Below are positions 42,524-52,826 of a stretch of 64,000 nt of DNA, piece by piece. Position 1 is the first letter of the stretch. Each line of letters opens with the position of its first letter. The translations under genes and the position numbers were made by a program. The notes under the pieces were generated by a model, which was not told the origin of the DNA, ran no database searches, and saw nothing but the letters and a program-made list of their open reading frames with translations. The stretch lies in assembly GCA_033856195.1 (NCBI GenBank), contig JAWVFL010000045.1:1-64000 (forward strand), in the 5' to 3' direction. This stretch comes from VRUE01 sp033856195. Lineage in GTDB: Bacteria; Actinomycetota; Thermoleophilia; Solirubrobacterales; 70-9.

Positions 42524-43708
42524 ATGCCCAGCACAGTCATCCTCAGTACTGCACGCACGCCCTTCGGCAAGATGGGGGGCACCCTCTCCTCACTCGACGC
42601 AACCGACCTCGGCGGTCACGCCATCTCGGCGGCGCTGGAGCGCTCCGGCGTCGATCCCGAGCAGGTCCAGCAGGTCGTCTTCGGCCAGGTCCTGCAGGCA
42701 GGCCAGGGCCAGATCCCCTCGCGCCAGGCCCAGATCAAGGGCGGCATCCCCAAGGAGGTGCCCTCGGAGACGATCAACAAGGTCTGCGCCTCGGGCATGC
42801 GCTCGCTCGGCATCGCCGACATGGCGATCCGCGTCGGCGATACCGACGTCGCCGTCACCGGCGGCATGGAGTCGATGAGCCAGGCTCCGCACCTGCTGCC
42901 CGGCGCCCGCTTCGGCTATCGGATGGGCCACGTACAGACGATCGACGCGATGGTCCATGACGGCCTTACCAACCCCTTCACCGAGAAGCAGATGATCAAC
43001 GAGGCGAGCGAGGTCTCCAACGAGCTCGAGATCACCCGCGCCGACATGGACCGCTTCGCCGAGCGCTCGCACCGGCTCGCCGCCGAGGCGACCGACGCCG
43101 GCCGGCTCGCCGATGAGATCTCCGGCGTGACGGTCAAGTCGCGCAAGGGCGAGAGCACGATCGAGTCCGATGAGGCGATTCGCCCCGAGACCACGGTCGA
43201 GACCCTCGCCGGGCTGCGCGCGATCGGCGGTGAGGACGCCACCCACACCGCCGGCAACGCGCCGGGAGTAAACGATGGCGCCGGCGCGATCGTCGTCGCC
43301 TCCGAAGAGTGGGCCGAAAAGGAGGGTCACACGCCACTGGCGCGGGTGCTCGCGTACGGCACTGTCGCCGACGACTTCGCCTATCTCGCCAAAACTCCGG
43401 CAAATGCCGCCAAGCAGGCTTTGGAGAAGATCGGCAAGAGCCCCGAGGACGTCGACCTCTGGGAGATCAACGAGGCCTTCGCGTCCGTCGCGATCAACTC
43501 GGTGCGGATGCTCGACGTCGACAAAGACAAGGTCAACGTCAACGGGGGCGCGATCGCGCTCGGCCACCCGATCGGCGCCTCCGGCGCCCGCATCGTCGGC
43601 TCGCTCGTCCATGAGTTGGGCCGCCGCGGCGGCGGCATCGGCGTCGCCGCGATCTGCTCCGGCGGCGGTCAGGGCGACGCGATCGTGATCGAGGTCGACG
43701 GCCCGTAG
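42524..43708 (+). CDS. Acetyl-CoA C-acyltransferase (thiolase)
   Basis: The 394-residue enzyme has the acyl-accepting Cys in NKVCASGMRSL, the catalytic His in GHPIGASGARI and the second Cys in AICSGGGQGDA, all standard for type II thiolases. It cleaves or forms beta-ketoacyl-CoA. The ATG at 42524 was chosen over an upstream in-frame GTG (42464) because GAGAAAGG precedes it and the family N-terminus TVILSTARTPFGK follows at once. It fits with the acyl-CoA dehydrogenase and ETF genes of this region. Confidence 0.94.
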   Translation: MPSTVILSTARTPFGKMGGTLSSLDATDLGGHAISAALERSGVDPEQVQQVVFGQVLQAGQGQIPSRQAQIKGGIPKEVPSETINKVCASGMRSLGIADMAIRVGDTDVAVTGGMESMSQAPHLLPGARFGYRMGHVQTIDAMVHDGLTNPFTEKQMINEASEVSNELEITRADMDRFAERSHRLAAEATDAGRLADEISGVTVKSRKGESTIESDEAIRPETTVETLAGLRAIGGEDATHTAGNAPGVNDGAGAIVVASEEWAEKEGHTPLARVLAYGTVADDFAYLAKTPANAAKQALEKIGKSPEDVDLWEINEAFASVAINSVRMLDVDKDKVNVNGGAIALGHPIGASGARIVGSLVHELGRRGGGIGVAAICSGGGQGDAIVIEVDGP

Positions 43709-43712
43709 CCCG

Positions 43713-44498
43713 GTGAGCCGCGCCGCGGCATTTTTCGATCTCGACAAGACCCTGATGGCGGGGTCGAGCGGGATGCAGTTCGCCCGCGTCGCGGCTCGTC
43801 ACAAGCTGGTCAGCCGCCGCCAGCTGGCCAGCTGGGGCTTCGAGCACATGCGCTACCGCCTGCGTGGCACCACCGACGAGCGGACCCGTGAGGTATTGAA
43901 AGCCGCCCGCGAACTGATCGCCGGCGTGCCGGCGCGCAGCTTCGAACGGATGAACCCTGAGGTGATGGCGGCGATCCTGCCGCGGGTCTATCCGCAGATG
44001 CTCGACGAGGTCCACGCTCACCAGGATGCGGGCCGGCCGACCTTCATCGTCAGCGCCGCCGGCAGCGGCGTGGTCGAGCCGCTGGCCAACGTGCTCGGCA
44101 TGGACGGCGGGGTGGGCACCCGCTACGAAGTCGGCGACGACGGGGCCCTGACGGGCCGCTTCGACGGCCCCTTCGTCTACGGCGAGGGCAAGGTCGAGGC
44201 GATGCGGATCTTTGCCGCCGAGCACGACATCGATCTCGCTGCCTCCTACGCCTACTCGGACTCCATCTCGGATCTGCCGATGCTGCGGGCGGTTGGCAAC
44301 CCCGTCGTGGTCAACCCGGACCCGCCGCTGGTGGAGGTCGCTCGCGACGAGGGCTGGCAGACGCTGCGCTTCGAGCGCCTCGGCCGTCGTCTCGTCGCCG
44401 TCATGGTCACTCTGCTGGCCACGGTCGCCGGCTTCGGCGGCTCGCGCATCGCTGCCCGCCGCAAGCAGCCGCCCCGCCGTTTTCCGTCTCGTCGCTGA
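43713..44498 (+). CDS. HAD-superfamily (subfamily IB, SerB-like) hydrolase
   Basis: The 261-residue protein has HAD motif I FFDLDKTLMAGSS, motif II-like FIVSAAGSG, a Lys (GEGKVEAMR) and motif IV YAYSDSISDLPML. It matches IB phosphatases related to phosphoserine phosphatase. A hydrophobic segment near the C-terminus (VAVMVTLLATVAGFGG) may anchor it, and family members of this type often act on lipid phosphates. It starts with a GTG 4 bases after the thiolase stop. A strong hairpin follows its stop. Confidence 0.85.
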   Translation: MSRAAAFFDLDKTLMAGSSGMQFARVAARHKLVSRRQLASWGFEHMRYRLRGTTDERTREVLKAARELIAGVPARSFERMNPEVMAAILPRVYPQMLDEVHAHQDAGRPTFIVSAAGSGVVEPLANVLGMDGGVGTRYEVGDDGALTGRFDGPFVYGEGKVEAMRIFAAEHDIDLAASYAYSDSISDLPMLRAVGNPVVVNPDPPLVEVARDEGWQTLRFERLGRRLVAVMVTLLATVAGFGGSRIAARRKQPPRRFPSRR

Positions 44499-44504
44499 GG
44501 GTGC

Positions 44505-44543
44505 CTGGCGACTTTTCCGTGTATATGACGGGAAAGTCGCCAG
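44505..44543 (+). terminator. Strong 16-bp hairpin terminator after the HAD gene
   Basis: CTGGCGACTTTTCCGT (44505-44520) pairs with ACGGGAAAGTCGCCAG (44528-44543) with one T-G wobble, around a 7-base loop GTATATG. It begins 6 bases after the stop. There is no T-run after it, so termination may be Rho-assisted, or the stem may protect the transcript end. Confidence 0.7.
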
Positions 44544-44576
44544 CCTATGGCGGCGGCCACACCTAGACTATGTGCC

Positions 44577-46199
<1,623 letters not shown>

Positions 46200-46235
46200 C
46201 TCGCCCGTCGCCGCGCCCGAATAGTCTTGGCCGCG

Positions 46236-47117
46236 ATGAGACGCGCGCCGAGAACGCTGCTTTTCGTCCTCTTTGCCTTGGTGCTGCAGCCGGCGACGGC
46301 GCTCGGGGAGGTGGACGGCGACGGAGAAACGACTTTCAAGGTTCCGCTTCAGGCCAATCATGACCTGACTGCAAAGCTCGAAGCCGACGACGATGAAATT
46401 CAACTGACGGTGCGCAAGGGCCGCCGGCAGGAAGTCGTCTATTCGGCGCCAGGCGAGGTGAGCGCCGAAGGCATCTCGGTGAATTTCGGCAGCCTGGGCG
46501 AATTCGTCGTCGCCTATCAGCCCTTCCGCACGCTGGAGACACATGGGCCGAATCGCCATTGCGAAGGGGAACCCGCGACGACGACGGAAGGCTACTTCCG
46601 GGGCACGATGCGCTTTCGCGGCGAAGGCGACTACGTCCGAATCGAAGCGAGCAGGGTGAAGGGGACGCTGGTCCTCCAGCCCGAATGGAGTTGCGACTAC
46701 GGGAATGCCAGGGCGAGTCGGACGCTTGCAAGAACGGCGAACGAGGAGGCGACCCTTGGCGCATCCTCACGGCGCGATGCGATCCAATTCGGAGTGTTCG
46801 CCTCACGGGGAGAGGACGAACGCCCCTCCATCTTCTTCTTCGCCGGCAGCCTGGTGGTCCGGGAAAAGGTCGGCATTTCTCGCTTCACTTACGCGGGCAC
46901 TCGTTCCGCCGGTTTCGAGTTCGACAACCGCCGCGGTTCCGCCTTCGTCGATCCGCCTGCCCCCTTCGCTGGCTCAGCTCACTACCTACGCCGGCCCAAT
47001 GCCCGTGACGCCTGGAGCGGCTCCCTCACTGTGCCGTTGCTGGGCCTTGGCCGCGTCCGCCTTGCTGGTCCGGGCTTCGTTGCTCGGATGGTGCCGCGGT
47101 TGCCCGAATTCGAGTAA
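46236..47117 (+). CDS. Secreted protein of unknown function between mutase subunits
   Basis: The 293-residue protein has a signal peptide (TLLFVLFALVLQPATALG) and a beta-rich mature part (FKVPLQANHDLTAKLEADDDEIQLTV, GYFRGTMRFRGEGDYVRIEA) with two Cys, one in RHCEG and one in WSCDYG. I recognise no family. It lies between the two subunits of the mutase on the same strand, but has no visible link to CoA chemistry. Gaps of 36 and 45 bases on each side suggest separate translation. Confidence 0.65.
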   Translation: MRRAPRTLLFVLFALVLQPATALGEVDGDGETTFKVPLQANHDLTAKLEADDDEIQLTVRKGRRQEVVYSAPGEVSAEGISVNFGSLGEFVVAYQPFRTLETHGPNRHCEGEPATTTEGYFRGTMRFRGEGDYVRIEASRVKGTLVLQPEWSCDYGNARASRTLARTANEEATLGASSRRDAIQFGVFASRGEDERPSIFFFAGSLVVREKVGISRFTYAGTRSAGFEFDNRRGSAFVDPPAPFAGSAHYLRRPNARDAWSGSLTVPLLGLGRVRLAGPGFVARMVPRLPEFE

Positions 47118-47162
47118 TCGTGGGGCCGCTGGCTTGGGCTCAGCGCTAGTGTTCCCGGCGCA

Positions 47163-47582
47163 ATGGAGGCCGCAACCGCCCGCAAGATCCGCGTCGTCGT
47201 CGCCAAGCCTGGCTTGGACGGGCACGACCGCGGCGCCAAGATCATCGCCCGCGCTCTGCGCGACGCGGGCATGGAGGTGATCTACACCGGCCTGCACCAG
47301 ACTCCGGAGCAGATCGCCGAGACGGTGATCCAGGAGGACGCCGACGCCGTCGGCCTCTCGATCCTCTCCGGCGCGCACCTGACGCTGGTGCCGCGGGTGG
47401 TCGCATTGCTTGCCGAGCAGGGCGTCGACGACGTGCTGGTCACGGTCGGCGGCACGATCCCGGCGGAGGACATTCCCGAGCTGAAGAAGCTCGGTGTCGC
47501 CGAGGTCTTCACCCCCGGTGCGGGAACCGACGACATCGTCGAGTTCATCCGTGACAACGCCTCCGAGCGCGACGACGTCTGA
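47163..47582 (+). CDS. B12-binding small subunit of acyl-CoA mutase
   Basis: The 139-residue protein is a complete cobalamin-binding domain. It has the His-on motif GLDGHDRGAK, in which His replaces the lower axial ligand, then GLSILSGAHLTLVP and TVGGTIPAEDIPELKKLG. It pairs with the large subunit at 44577 to carry out the adenosylcobalamin-dependent carbon-skeleton rearrangement of a C4 acyl-CoA. The start ATG is 45 bases after the secreted protein. Confidence 0.93.
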   Translation: MEAATARKIRVVVAKPGLDGHDRGAKIIARALRDAGMEVIYTGLHQTPEQIAETVIQEDADAVGLSILSGAHLTLVPRVVALLAEQGVDDVLVTVGGTIPAEDIPELKKLGVAEVFTPGAGTDDIVEFIRDNASERDDV

Positions 47583-47686
47583 AAACCCGCACTTCCGGTG
47601 TTCGTTTGCCCGACTATGCGAGGCAAAGGAACAGCGGAGTGGGTTGTAGCGCTAACCTCCCGCCGCGCCCCGAATAGATAGACTGA

Positions 47687-47702
47687 TTGACTGGTCAGTC
47701 AA
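47687..47702. promoter_or_regulatory. TetR-type palindrome before etfB
   Basis: TTGACTG-gt-CAGTCAA is a perfect 7-2-7 palindrome 32 bases before the etfB start. Sites of the form TGACTGGTCAGTCA are typical operators of TetR regulators of fatty-acid and acyl-CoA genes. No TetR gene is adjacent, so the regulator is probably encoded elsewhere. Confidence 0.6.
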
Positions 47703-47734
47703 CCAGCTTTAGAACTAGCCAAGGAGGCTTGAAC

Positions 47735-48526
47735 TTGAAGATCTGCGTCCTGGTCAAGGAGGTTCCGGACGCCGCCGTTCAGAAGCGCATCGACTCCAAC
47801 ACGATGCGCCTGGATCGCAGCGGCGAGAAGAACCTGAACCCCTTCGACACACACGCCATCGAGGCCGCCATGCAGATCAAGGAGGGTGGCGCGATCCCGG
47901 TCGAGGAGGTCGTCGCCGTGACGATGGGCCCCGATTCGGCGGTCCGCGCCCTGCACAAGGCGGTCGCGCTCGGAGCGGATCGCTCCGTGCACCTCTCCGA
48001 CGACGCGCTCGCCGGCTCCGATGTCTGCGCCACCGGCTACTCGCTGGCCAAGGTGCTCGAGTCCGAGAGCCCGGACCTGGTCCTGCTCGGCCAGCAGTCC
48101 GATGACGGCGAGTGCTACACGATCGGCGCCGTCGTCGCCGACCACCTGAAGATGCCCTCGCTGACCCAGGTGATCAAGATCGACGTCACCGACGGCAAGC
48201 TGCGCTGCGAGCGCCAGGCCGAGTACGGCTACGACACGGTCGAGGTCGAGCTGCCCGCCGTGATCAGCGTCGGCGACGCGATCAACGAGCCCCGTTACCC
48301 CAGCCTGAAGGCGATCATGGGGGCGAAGAAGAAGCCCCTCGACGCCAAGGCGACCGGCGACGTTGGCATCGAAGGCGGCATGGTCGGCGCCGACGGCTCC
48401 AAGACATCTGTCCTCGCCCTCAACCCGCCGCCCGCAAAGCAGGCCGGCGAGATCATCGAGGACGAAGACACCAACGAGACGGTCGAAAAGATCGTCGCCT
48501 GGCTCGACGAGAGGAAGCTGATCTAG
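47735..48526 (+). CDS. etfB: Electron transfer flavoprotein beta subunit
   Basis: The 263-residue protein begins LKICVLVKEVPDAAVQKRID and contains NPFDTHAIEAAMQIKE and DLVLLGQQSDDGECYTIG, with the ETF-beta loop VISVGDAINEPRYPSLKAIMGAKKK. The start is a TTG 7 bases after an AAGGAGG site. With EtfA it accepts electrons from acyl-CoA dehydrogenases. The three genes etfB, etfA and ETF-quinone oxidoreductase run in line. A TetR-type palindrome lies upstream. Confidence 0.95.
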   Translation: MKICVLVKEVPDAAVQKRIDSNTMRLDRSGEKNLNPFDTHAIEAAMQIKEGGAIPVEEVVAVTMGPDSAVRALHKAVALGADRSVHLSDDALAGSDVCATGYSLAKVLESESPDLVLLGQQSDDGECYTIGAVVADHLKMPSLTQVIKIDVTDGKLRCERQAEYGYDTVEVELPAVISVGDAINEPRYPSLKAIMGAKKKPLDAKATGDVGIEGGMVGADGSKTSVLALNPPPAKQAGEIIEDEDTNETVEKIVAWLDERKLI

Positions 48527-49498
48527 ATGGCAGGCATCCTGGTTTACGCCCTTCACGACGACGAGGGCAACTTCAACAAGAACTCACTCGGAGCGATCTC
48601 CGAGGCCGCCAAGCTGGCCGGCGAAATCGGCGGCGAGGCCGCCGCGCTGGTCGTCGGCGACATCGCTGACGATGCCTGTGCCGGGCTCGGCAACTGGGGC
48701 GCGACCAAGGTCTACCGCGCCAAGGACGTGCCTGAGGGTCTCGCCCAGCCGATCGTCGACGCGATGGCCAAGGTGATCCAGGACGAGGGCATCAGCTACG
48801 CCCTCTTCGGCGGCGGCCTGCTCGGCTTCGAGATCGGCGCCGGCCTCACCGCTCGCCTCAACGCCGGCGTGACGATGGAGGTCACCGAGGTAAAGGTGTC
48901 CGACGGCAAGCTCGTCGTCGAGCGCCCGATTCTGCAGGACTCCCAGATCGCCGACGTCGGCTATGTCGCCGAGCCGGGGATCATCATCAGCCGCCTCAAC
49001 GCCTTCGACGCCAAGGAGAGCGGTGGCACGGCCGAGGTCGTCGACGTCCAGGTCGAGCTCTCGCCCTGGTCCTCCAAGGCCAAGCTGGTTCAGCGCGGCG
49101 AGCAGCGCGGCGCCGACGTCAACATCGAGGATGCCGAGATCCTCGTCGGTGGCGGTCGCGGCCTTGGTGCGGCCGACGGCTTCAAGCAGTGCGAGGAACT
49201 GGCTGAGGCGATGGGCGGGGCGGTTGCAGCCACCCGCGCCGTGGTCGACGCCGGCTGGTACCCCTACGCGGCCCAGATCGGCCAGACCGGCAAGACGGTC
49301 GCGCCGAAGCTCTACCTGGCCGCCGGCATCTCCGGCGCGATCCAGCACAAGGTCGGGATGCAGAGCTCGGAGAACATCCTCGCGATCAACAAGGATCAGA
49401 ACGCGCCGATCTTCGAGTTCTCGGACCTCGGCGTGGTGGGCGACCTGCACAAGATCGTCCCCAAGCTGACCGAGGCGATCAAGGCGAAGAAGGGCTGA
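48527..49498 (+). CDS. etfA: Electron transfer flavoprotein alpha subunit
   Basis: The 323-residue subunit has the FAD-binding C-terminal domain typical of EtfA: ILVGGGRGLGAADGFKQCEELA, GQTGKTVAPKLYLAAGISGAIQH and ILAINKDQNAPIFEFSDLGVVGDL. The ATG follows the etfB stop without a gap. The heterodimer binds FAD and shuttles electrons to the quinone oxidoreductase encoded next. A short hairpin lies between etfA and that gene. Confidence 0.95.
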   Translation: MAGILVYALHDDEGNFNKNSLGAISEAAKLAGEIGGEAAALVVGDIADDACAGLGNWGATKVYRAKDVPEGLAQPIVDAMAKVIQDEGISYALFGGGLLGFEIGAGLTARLNAGVTMEVTEVKVSDGKLVVERPILQDSQIADVGYVAEPGIIISRLNAFDAKESGGTAEVVDVQVELSPWSSKAKLVQRGEQRGADVNIEDAEILVGGGRGLGAADGFKQCEELAEAMGGAVAATRAVVDAGWYPYAAQIGQTGKTVAPKLYLAAGISGAIQHKVGMQSSENILAINKDQNAPIFEFSDLGVVGDLHKIVPKLTEAIKAKKG

Positions 49499-49503
49499 TG
49501 GCG

Positions 49504-49522
49504 CCGGGGGCCTTGGCCCCGG
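49504..49522 (+). terminator. Hairpin between etfA and the ETF-quinone oxidoreductase gene
   Basis: CCGGGG (49504-49509) pairs with CCCCGG (49517-49522), with a further GCC/GGC possible inside. It is 5 bases after the etfA stop and has no T-run. It may partly terminate the transcript or stabilise the upstream part. Confidence 0.4.
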
Positions 49523-49559
49523 ACTCCATTCACCTAACGACGAGAAGGAGAAGCAAGCG

Positions 49560-51257
49560 ATGCCGGCTGTAGCACCGAGTGAGTTCCCGCCGCCGTTCGA
49601 CGCGGCCGACGTGATCGGCCCGCCGACCGATGCCGAGGACGAGCGCATCGAGGTCGGCATCGCGATCGTCGGGGGCGGGCCCGCCGGGCTCGCCTGCGCC
49701 AACAAGATCATGCAGCTGCTCGAGGGCGAGCCGGAGCTGATCGAGAAGCTCGGCGAAGTCCCGGTCGCGGTGATCGAGAAGGGCAAGGTCGCCGGCGCCC
49801 ACCTGCTCTCGGGGGCGAACATGAAGCCCTCGGCGATGGAAGAGCTCTTCCCCGACCTCGACAAGTCGGAGTGGCCGGTCTTCCAGGAGGTGACCAAGGA
49901 CGCGGTCTACTTCCTCACCTCGAAGGCGGCGGTTCCGTTGAAGCCGATGCCGCCTAACTTCCGCAACCACGGCAACTACGTCACCTCTGTCTCGAAGCTG
50001 GCCCGTTTCCTCTCCGACAAAGCCGAGGAAGCCGGCGTCTACATCCTCTCCGAGACCGCCGCGACCAAGCTGCTGGTCGAGGACCGCATCGTCAAGGGGG
50101 TGCGCTCCGGAGACCGCGGCCGTGGCAAGGATGGCGAGGAGCTGGCCAATTTCGAGCCGGGCTCCGACGTCGTCGCCAAGGCGACGGTGCTGGCCGAGGG
50201 CACGATCGGCCATCTCACCTATGCGGCGCTCGACTATTTCGATCTGAACGGCACCGACCCACAGGCCTGGGAGCTCGGGGTGAAGGAGATCTGGGAGGTG
50301 CCGAAGCCGCTCGACAGGGTGATCCACACGCTGGGCTGGCCGCTGCGCTGGAGCCCACGCTACAAGGAGGCGGGCGGCAGCTTCATCTACCCGATGGGCG
50401 AGGACAAGCTCTGCATCGGGCTGGTGGTCGGGCTCGACTACACCGACGCGACCTTCAGCGTCCACGACGCCCTGCAGCAGTTCAAGACCCACTCCTTCAT
50501 CAAGAAGCTGCTCGAGGGCGGAAAACGGGTCGCCTGGGGCGCGAAGACGATCCCCTCCGGCGGTTACTGGGCGATGCCCAAGCGGCTCTCAACGCCCGGC
50601 ATGGTGATCGCCGGCGACGGCGCCGGCATGGTCAACATCGCCGAACTCAAGGGCGTCCACTACGCGATGCACGCCGGGATGTACGCGGCGGAAGCGATCG
50701 TCGACTCGCTCAAGCAGGACTCGGTCAACTTCGAGGCCTACGACGAGAAGGTTCACAACTCGGTGATCGAGAAGGACATCTACCGCACTCGCAACATGCG
50801 CCAGCCGCTCTCCAAGGGCCTGATCTTCGGCGGCATGATGGGCTCGGCGATGGTCGCGACCAAAGGCGCCTTCCCCGGTGGTCACTGGAAGGTCGAGGAC
50901 GATGCCGAGGTCGAGATGCACCTCGGCAACGCCGCCGACAAGTACCCCAAGCCCGACAACGAGCTCACCTTCGCCAAGCTCGACTCGGTCTTCCTCTCGG
51001 GCAACGCGACTCGCGACGACGCGCCCAACCACGTCCGCATCCAGACCAAGGTGCCGCGCGAGATCGCCCAGACCTGGGTCTCGATGTGCCCCGCCCAGGT
51101 CTACGAGATCCCCGACGAGCAGCTCGAGAACGGGGCCGCCTCGGTCGACGTCCACGTCACCGCGTCCAACTGCGTCCAGTGCGGCGCGATCACCGCCAAG
51201 GGCGGCCGGCTTACCCTGCCCGAGGGTGGCGACGGGCCGCTGTACCAGGAGACCTGA
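49560..51257 (+). CDS. ETF-quinone oxidoreductase-like flavoprotein
   Basis: The 565-residue protein has an FAD-binding start IAIVGGGPAGLACANKI, the domain segment GTDPQAWELGVKEIWEV and the FAD region PGMVIAGDGAGMVNIAELKG. It would move electrons from ETF to the membrane quinone. The C-terminal 4Fe-4S region has Cys in SMCPAQVYE and two in NCVQCGA, but the fourth ligand of the usual CxxCxxC is Ile (CVQCGAI). The cluster may therefore be incomplete or absent. A GAGAAGGAGAAG site precedes the ATG. Confidence 0.9.
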   Translation: MPAVAPSEFPPPFDAADVIGPPTDAEDERIEVGIAIVGGGPAGLACANKIMQLLEGEPELIEKLGEVPVAVIEKGKVAGAHLLSGANMKPSAMEELFPDLDKSEWPVFQEVTKDAVYFLTSKAAVPLKPMPPNFRNHGNYVTSVSKLARFLSDKAEEAGVYILSETAATKLLVEDRIVKGVRSGDRGRGKDGEELANFEPGSDVVAKATVLAEGTIGHLTYAALDYFDLNGTDPQAWELGVKEIWEVPKPLDRVIHTLGWPLRWSPRYKEAGGSFIYPMGEDKLCIGLVVGLDYTDATFSVHDALQQFKTHSFIKKLLEGGKRVAWGAKTIPSGGYWAMPKRLSTPGMVIAGDGAGMVNIAELKGVHYAMHAGMYAAEAIVDSLKQDSVNFEAYDEKVHNSVIEKDIYRTRNMRQPLSKGLIFGGMMGSAMVATKGAFPGGHWKVEDDAEVEMHLGNAADKYPKPDNELTFAKLDSVFLSGNATRDDAPNHVRIQTKVPREIAQTWVSMCPAQVYEIPDEQLENGAASVDVHVTASNCVQCGAITAKGGRLTLPEGGDGPLYQET

Positions 51258-51290
51258 GCCAAATCGGCGGCGAGAGGCTCCTGGCAGGAG

Positions 51291-51797
51291 CTATTCGTCG
51301 CAGTTGACTTTGATCGTCGAGGCCATTTCGCTGAAGCTGTCGACGAACGCTTCAAAACCCACCGTGCCCATCGACCCGCGCACGATGAAGCTGGTGCCGC
51401 ATTCTTCGAAGAAGAGCTCGAAGCGCGATTCTTCCTTCGGCATGTCGAAGGCCCAGCGCACGACGGGGCGCCCACCCAGCTTGATCCGCTTCAGTCCCCG
51501 TTCGCGGTAACCGGGCAGTTTGCTGGTCTGAATCTGCGCAAGCTGGGCGTTGGCCATCGGCGAGCCGATTTCATCCGACAAACGCGTGTTGATCGCGATG
51601 ATCGGCCCAACCGGGTCGCGCCACGCACTTTCCAGGAAACCGGCGACCTGTTTTTCGTCCTCGATCTGCGGCCATCCGTTGTTGATGGTGATGTCGTAGC
51701 GCGCTGGTCGAGTGGGCCCGTCACTCCCACCGCAGCCGCCGGTGCAGAGCGCCACCGCGAGCAGCGTTACCGCGCCGATGAAGGAGAACTTGGTCAC
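51291..51797 (-). CDS. Putative lipoprotein of unknown function
   Basis: The 168-residue protein has a signal sequence with a lipobox-like end (AVALCTGGCGGSDG); the second Cys is the probable lipid site. The mature domain (YDITINNGWPQIEDEKQVAGF ... SRFELFFEECGTSFIVRGSMG ... FSEMASTIKVNCDE) is small, mixed alpha/beta with two Cys that could form a disulfide. I recognise no family. It is transcribed alone, convergent with the ETF oxidoreductase. The GTG start gives the best signal peptide. Confidence 0.6.
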   Translation of the reverse strand: MTKFSFIGAVTLLAVALCTGGCGGSDGPTRPARYDITINNGWPQIEDEKQVAGFLESAWRDPVGPIIAINTRLSDEIGSPMANAQLAQIQTSKLPGYRERGLKRIKLGGRPVVRWAFDMPKEESRFELFFEECGTSFIVRGSMGTVGFEAFVDSFSEMASTIKVNCDE

Positions 51798-51839
51798 TAA
51801 TTCTCGAATAGTGACAGGAATCTCGATCTAAGAGAGGCT

Positions 51840-52736
51840 TTGGGCACATCGGCGCCCAGTAGCTTCTCGCCCGTGGTGGCCCTCGGGATAGCGGCGGCGG
51901 TTGGAGCTTCGGTCCTCTACAACACCTCGATCGCGCTGCAGGCGCTGGAGGCACGCGAGGTGCCGGGCAAGCACTCGTTGCGGCCGTCGCTGATCGGGAG
52001 GTTGGCGCGGAACCGGCGCTGGCTGGGGGCTACGGCGCTGGGCTTGGCGGGGTGGCCGTTGGAGATAGTGGCGCTGCTGCTCGCCCCGCTGACGGTTGTG
52101 CAGCCTTGCCTTGCAAGCGGATTGCTGCTCTTGCTCTGGCTGGGAGCGACGCGGCTGGGGGAGAGGCCGGGGCGGCGGGAGGCGCTTGCGGTAGCGGCGA
52201 TCGTCGTCGGTGTGGTCGGCGTTGCCTTGGCAGCGCCGGAGCGGACCACCGACCATGCGGCGGGAGCCGCGATTGCGCTGGCCGCAGTCTTGGTAGCGAT
52301 CCCCTTGCTTGCCCCCTATGCGCTGCGGGGACGCGCGGTGGCACTGGGCACGCTTGCCGTAGTCAGCGCTGGCTGCGGCTATGCCTGGACGGCGATCGCG
52401 AGCAAGCTGCTCACCGACGAGCTGGCGGCGGGAGCGCTGCTGATCGCGGTCGCCTGGCTGGCGACCGCAGCGCTCTCGGAGGGCCTGGCGCTGCTGAGCG
52501 AGATGAGCGCACTGCAGCACCGTGCGGCCACCCATGTGGCGCCGACGATGTTCGCGGTGCAGATACTCGTGCCCGTCGTGCTGGCGCCGCTGATCTTCGG
52601 CGAGTCGTGGGGCTCGACTCCACTCGGCGGTGCGGTGTTGGTCGCTTCGATGGGGGTGGCGGTTGGCGGGACCGTTTTGCTCGCGGGTTCAAGGGCGGTT
52701 GGTGCGGTAATTGAAAATGCCCGAGAGCAGGCCTGA
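51840..52736 (+). CDS. EamA/DMT-like multi-spanning membrane protein
   Basis: The 298-residue protein has about nine to ten hydrophobic segments arranged as two halves (for example IVALLLAPLTVVQPCLASGLLLLLWLG and APTMFAVQILVPVVLAPLIFGE), as in drug/metabolite transporter (EamA) proteins. The start could be the TTG at 51840 or GTG at 51873; both precede the first helix. No substrate can be proposed. The stop lies inside the left arm of a long inverted repeat. Confidence 0.7.
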   Translation: MGTSAPSSFSPVVALGIAAAVGASVLYNTSIALQALEAREVPGKHSLRPSLIGRLARNRRWLGATALGLAGWPLEIVALLLAPLTVVQPCLASGLLLLLWLGATRLGERPGRREALAVAAIVVGVVGVALAAPERTTDHAAGAAIALAAVLVAIPLLAPYALRGRAVALGTLAVVSAGCGYAWTAIASKLLTDELAAGALLIAVAWLATAALSEGLALLSEMSALQHRAATHVAPTMFAVQILVPVVLAPLIFGESWGSTPLGGAVLVASMGVAVGGTVLLAGSRAVGAVIENAREQA

Positions 52737-52826
52737 CCGAGCAGATCAAGGACGCCGGGAGCGTGGCGTGCCTCCGGCACGCGAGCGACCGAGGACGCCG
52801 TATGCGAAGCGTCAGGTCTGCTCTCG
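52722..52826. repeat. Long inverted repeat with an inner hairpin (REP-like)
   Basis: CGAGAGCAGGCCTGAC (52722-52737) and GTCAGGTCTGCTCTCG (52811-52826) are complementary at 15 of 16 positions. Between them GCGTGCC (52767-52773) and GGCACGC (52777-52783) form a perfect hairpin, flanked by two copies of GGACGCC (52751-52757 and 52784-52800 region). It lies between the EamA gene and the aminotransferase. Confidence 0.55.
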
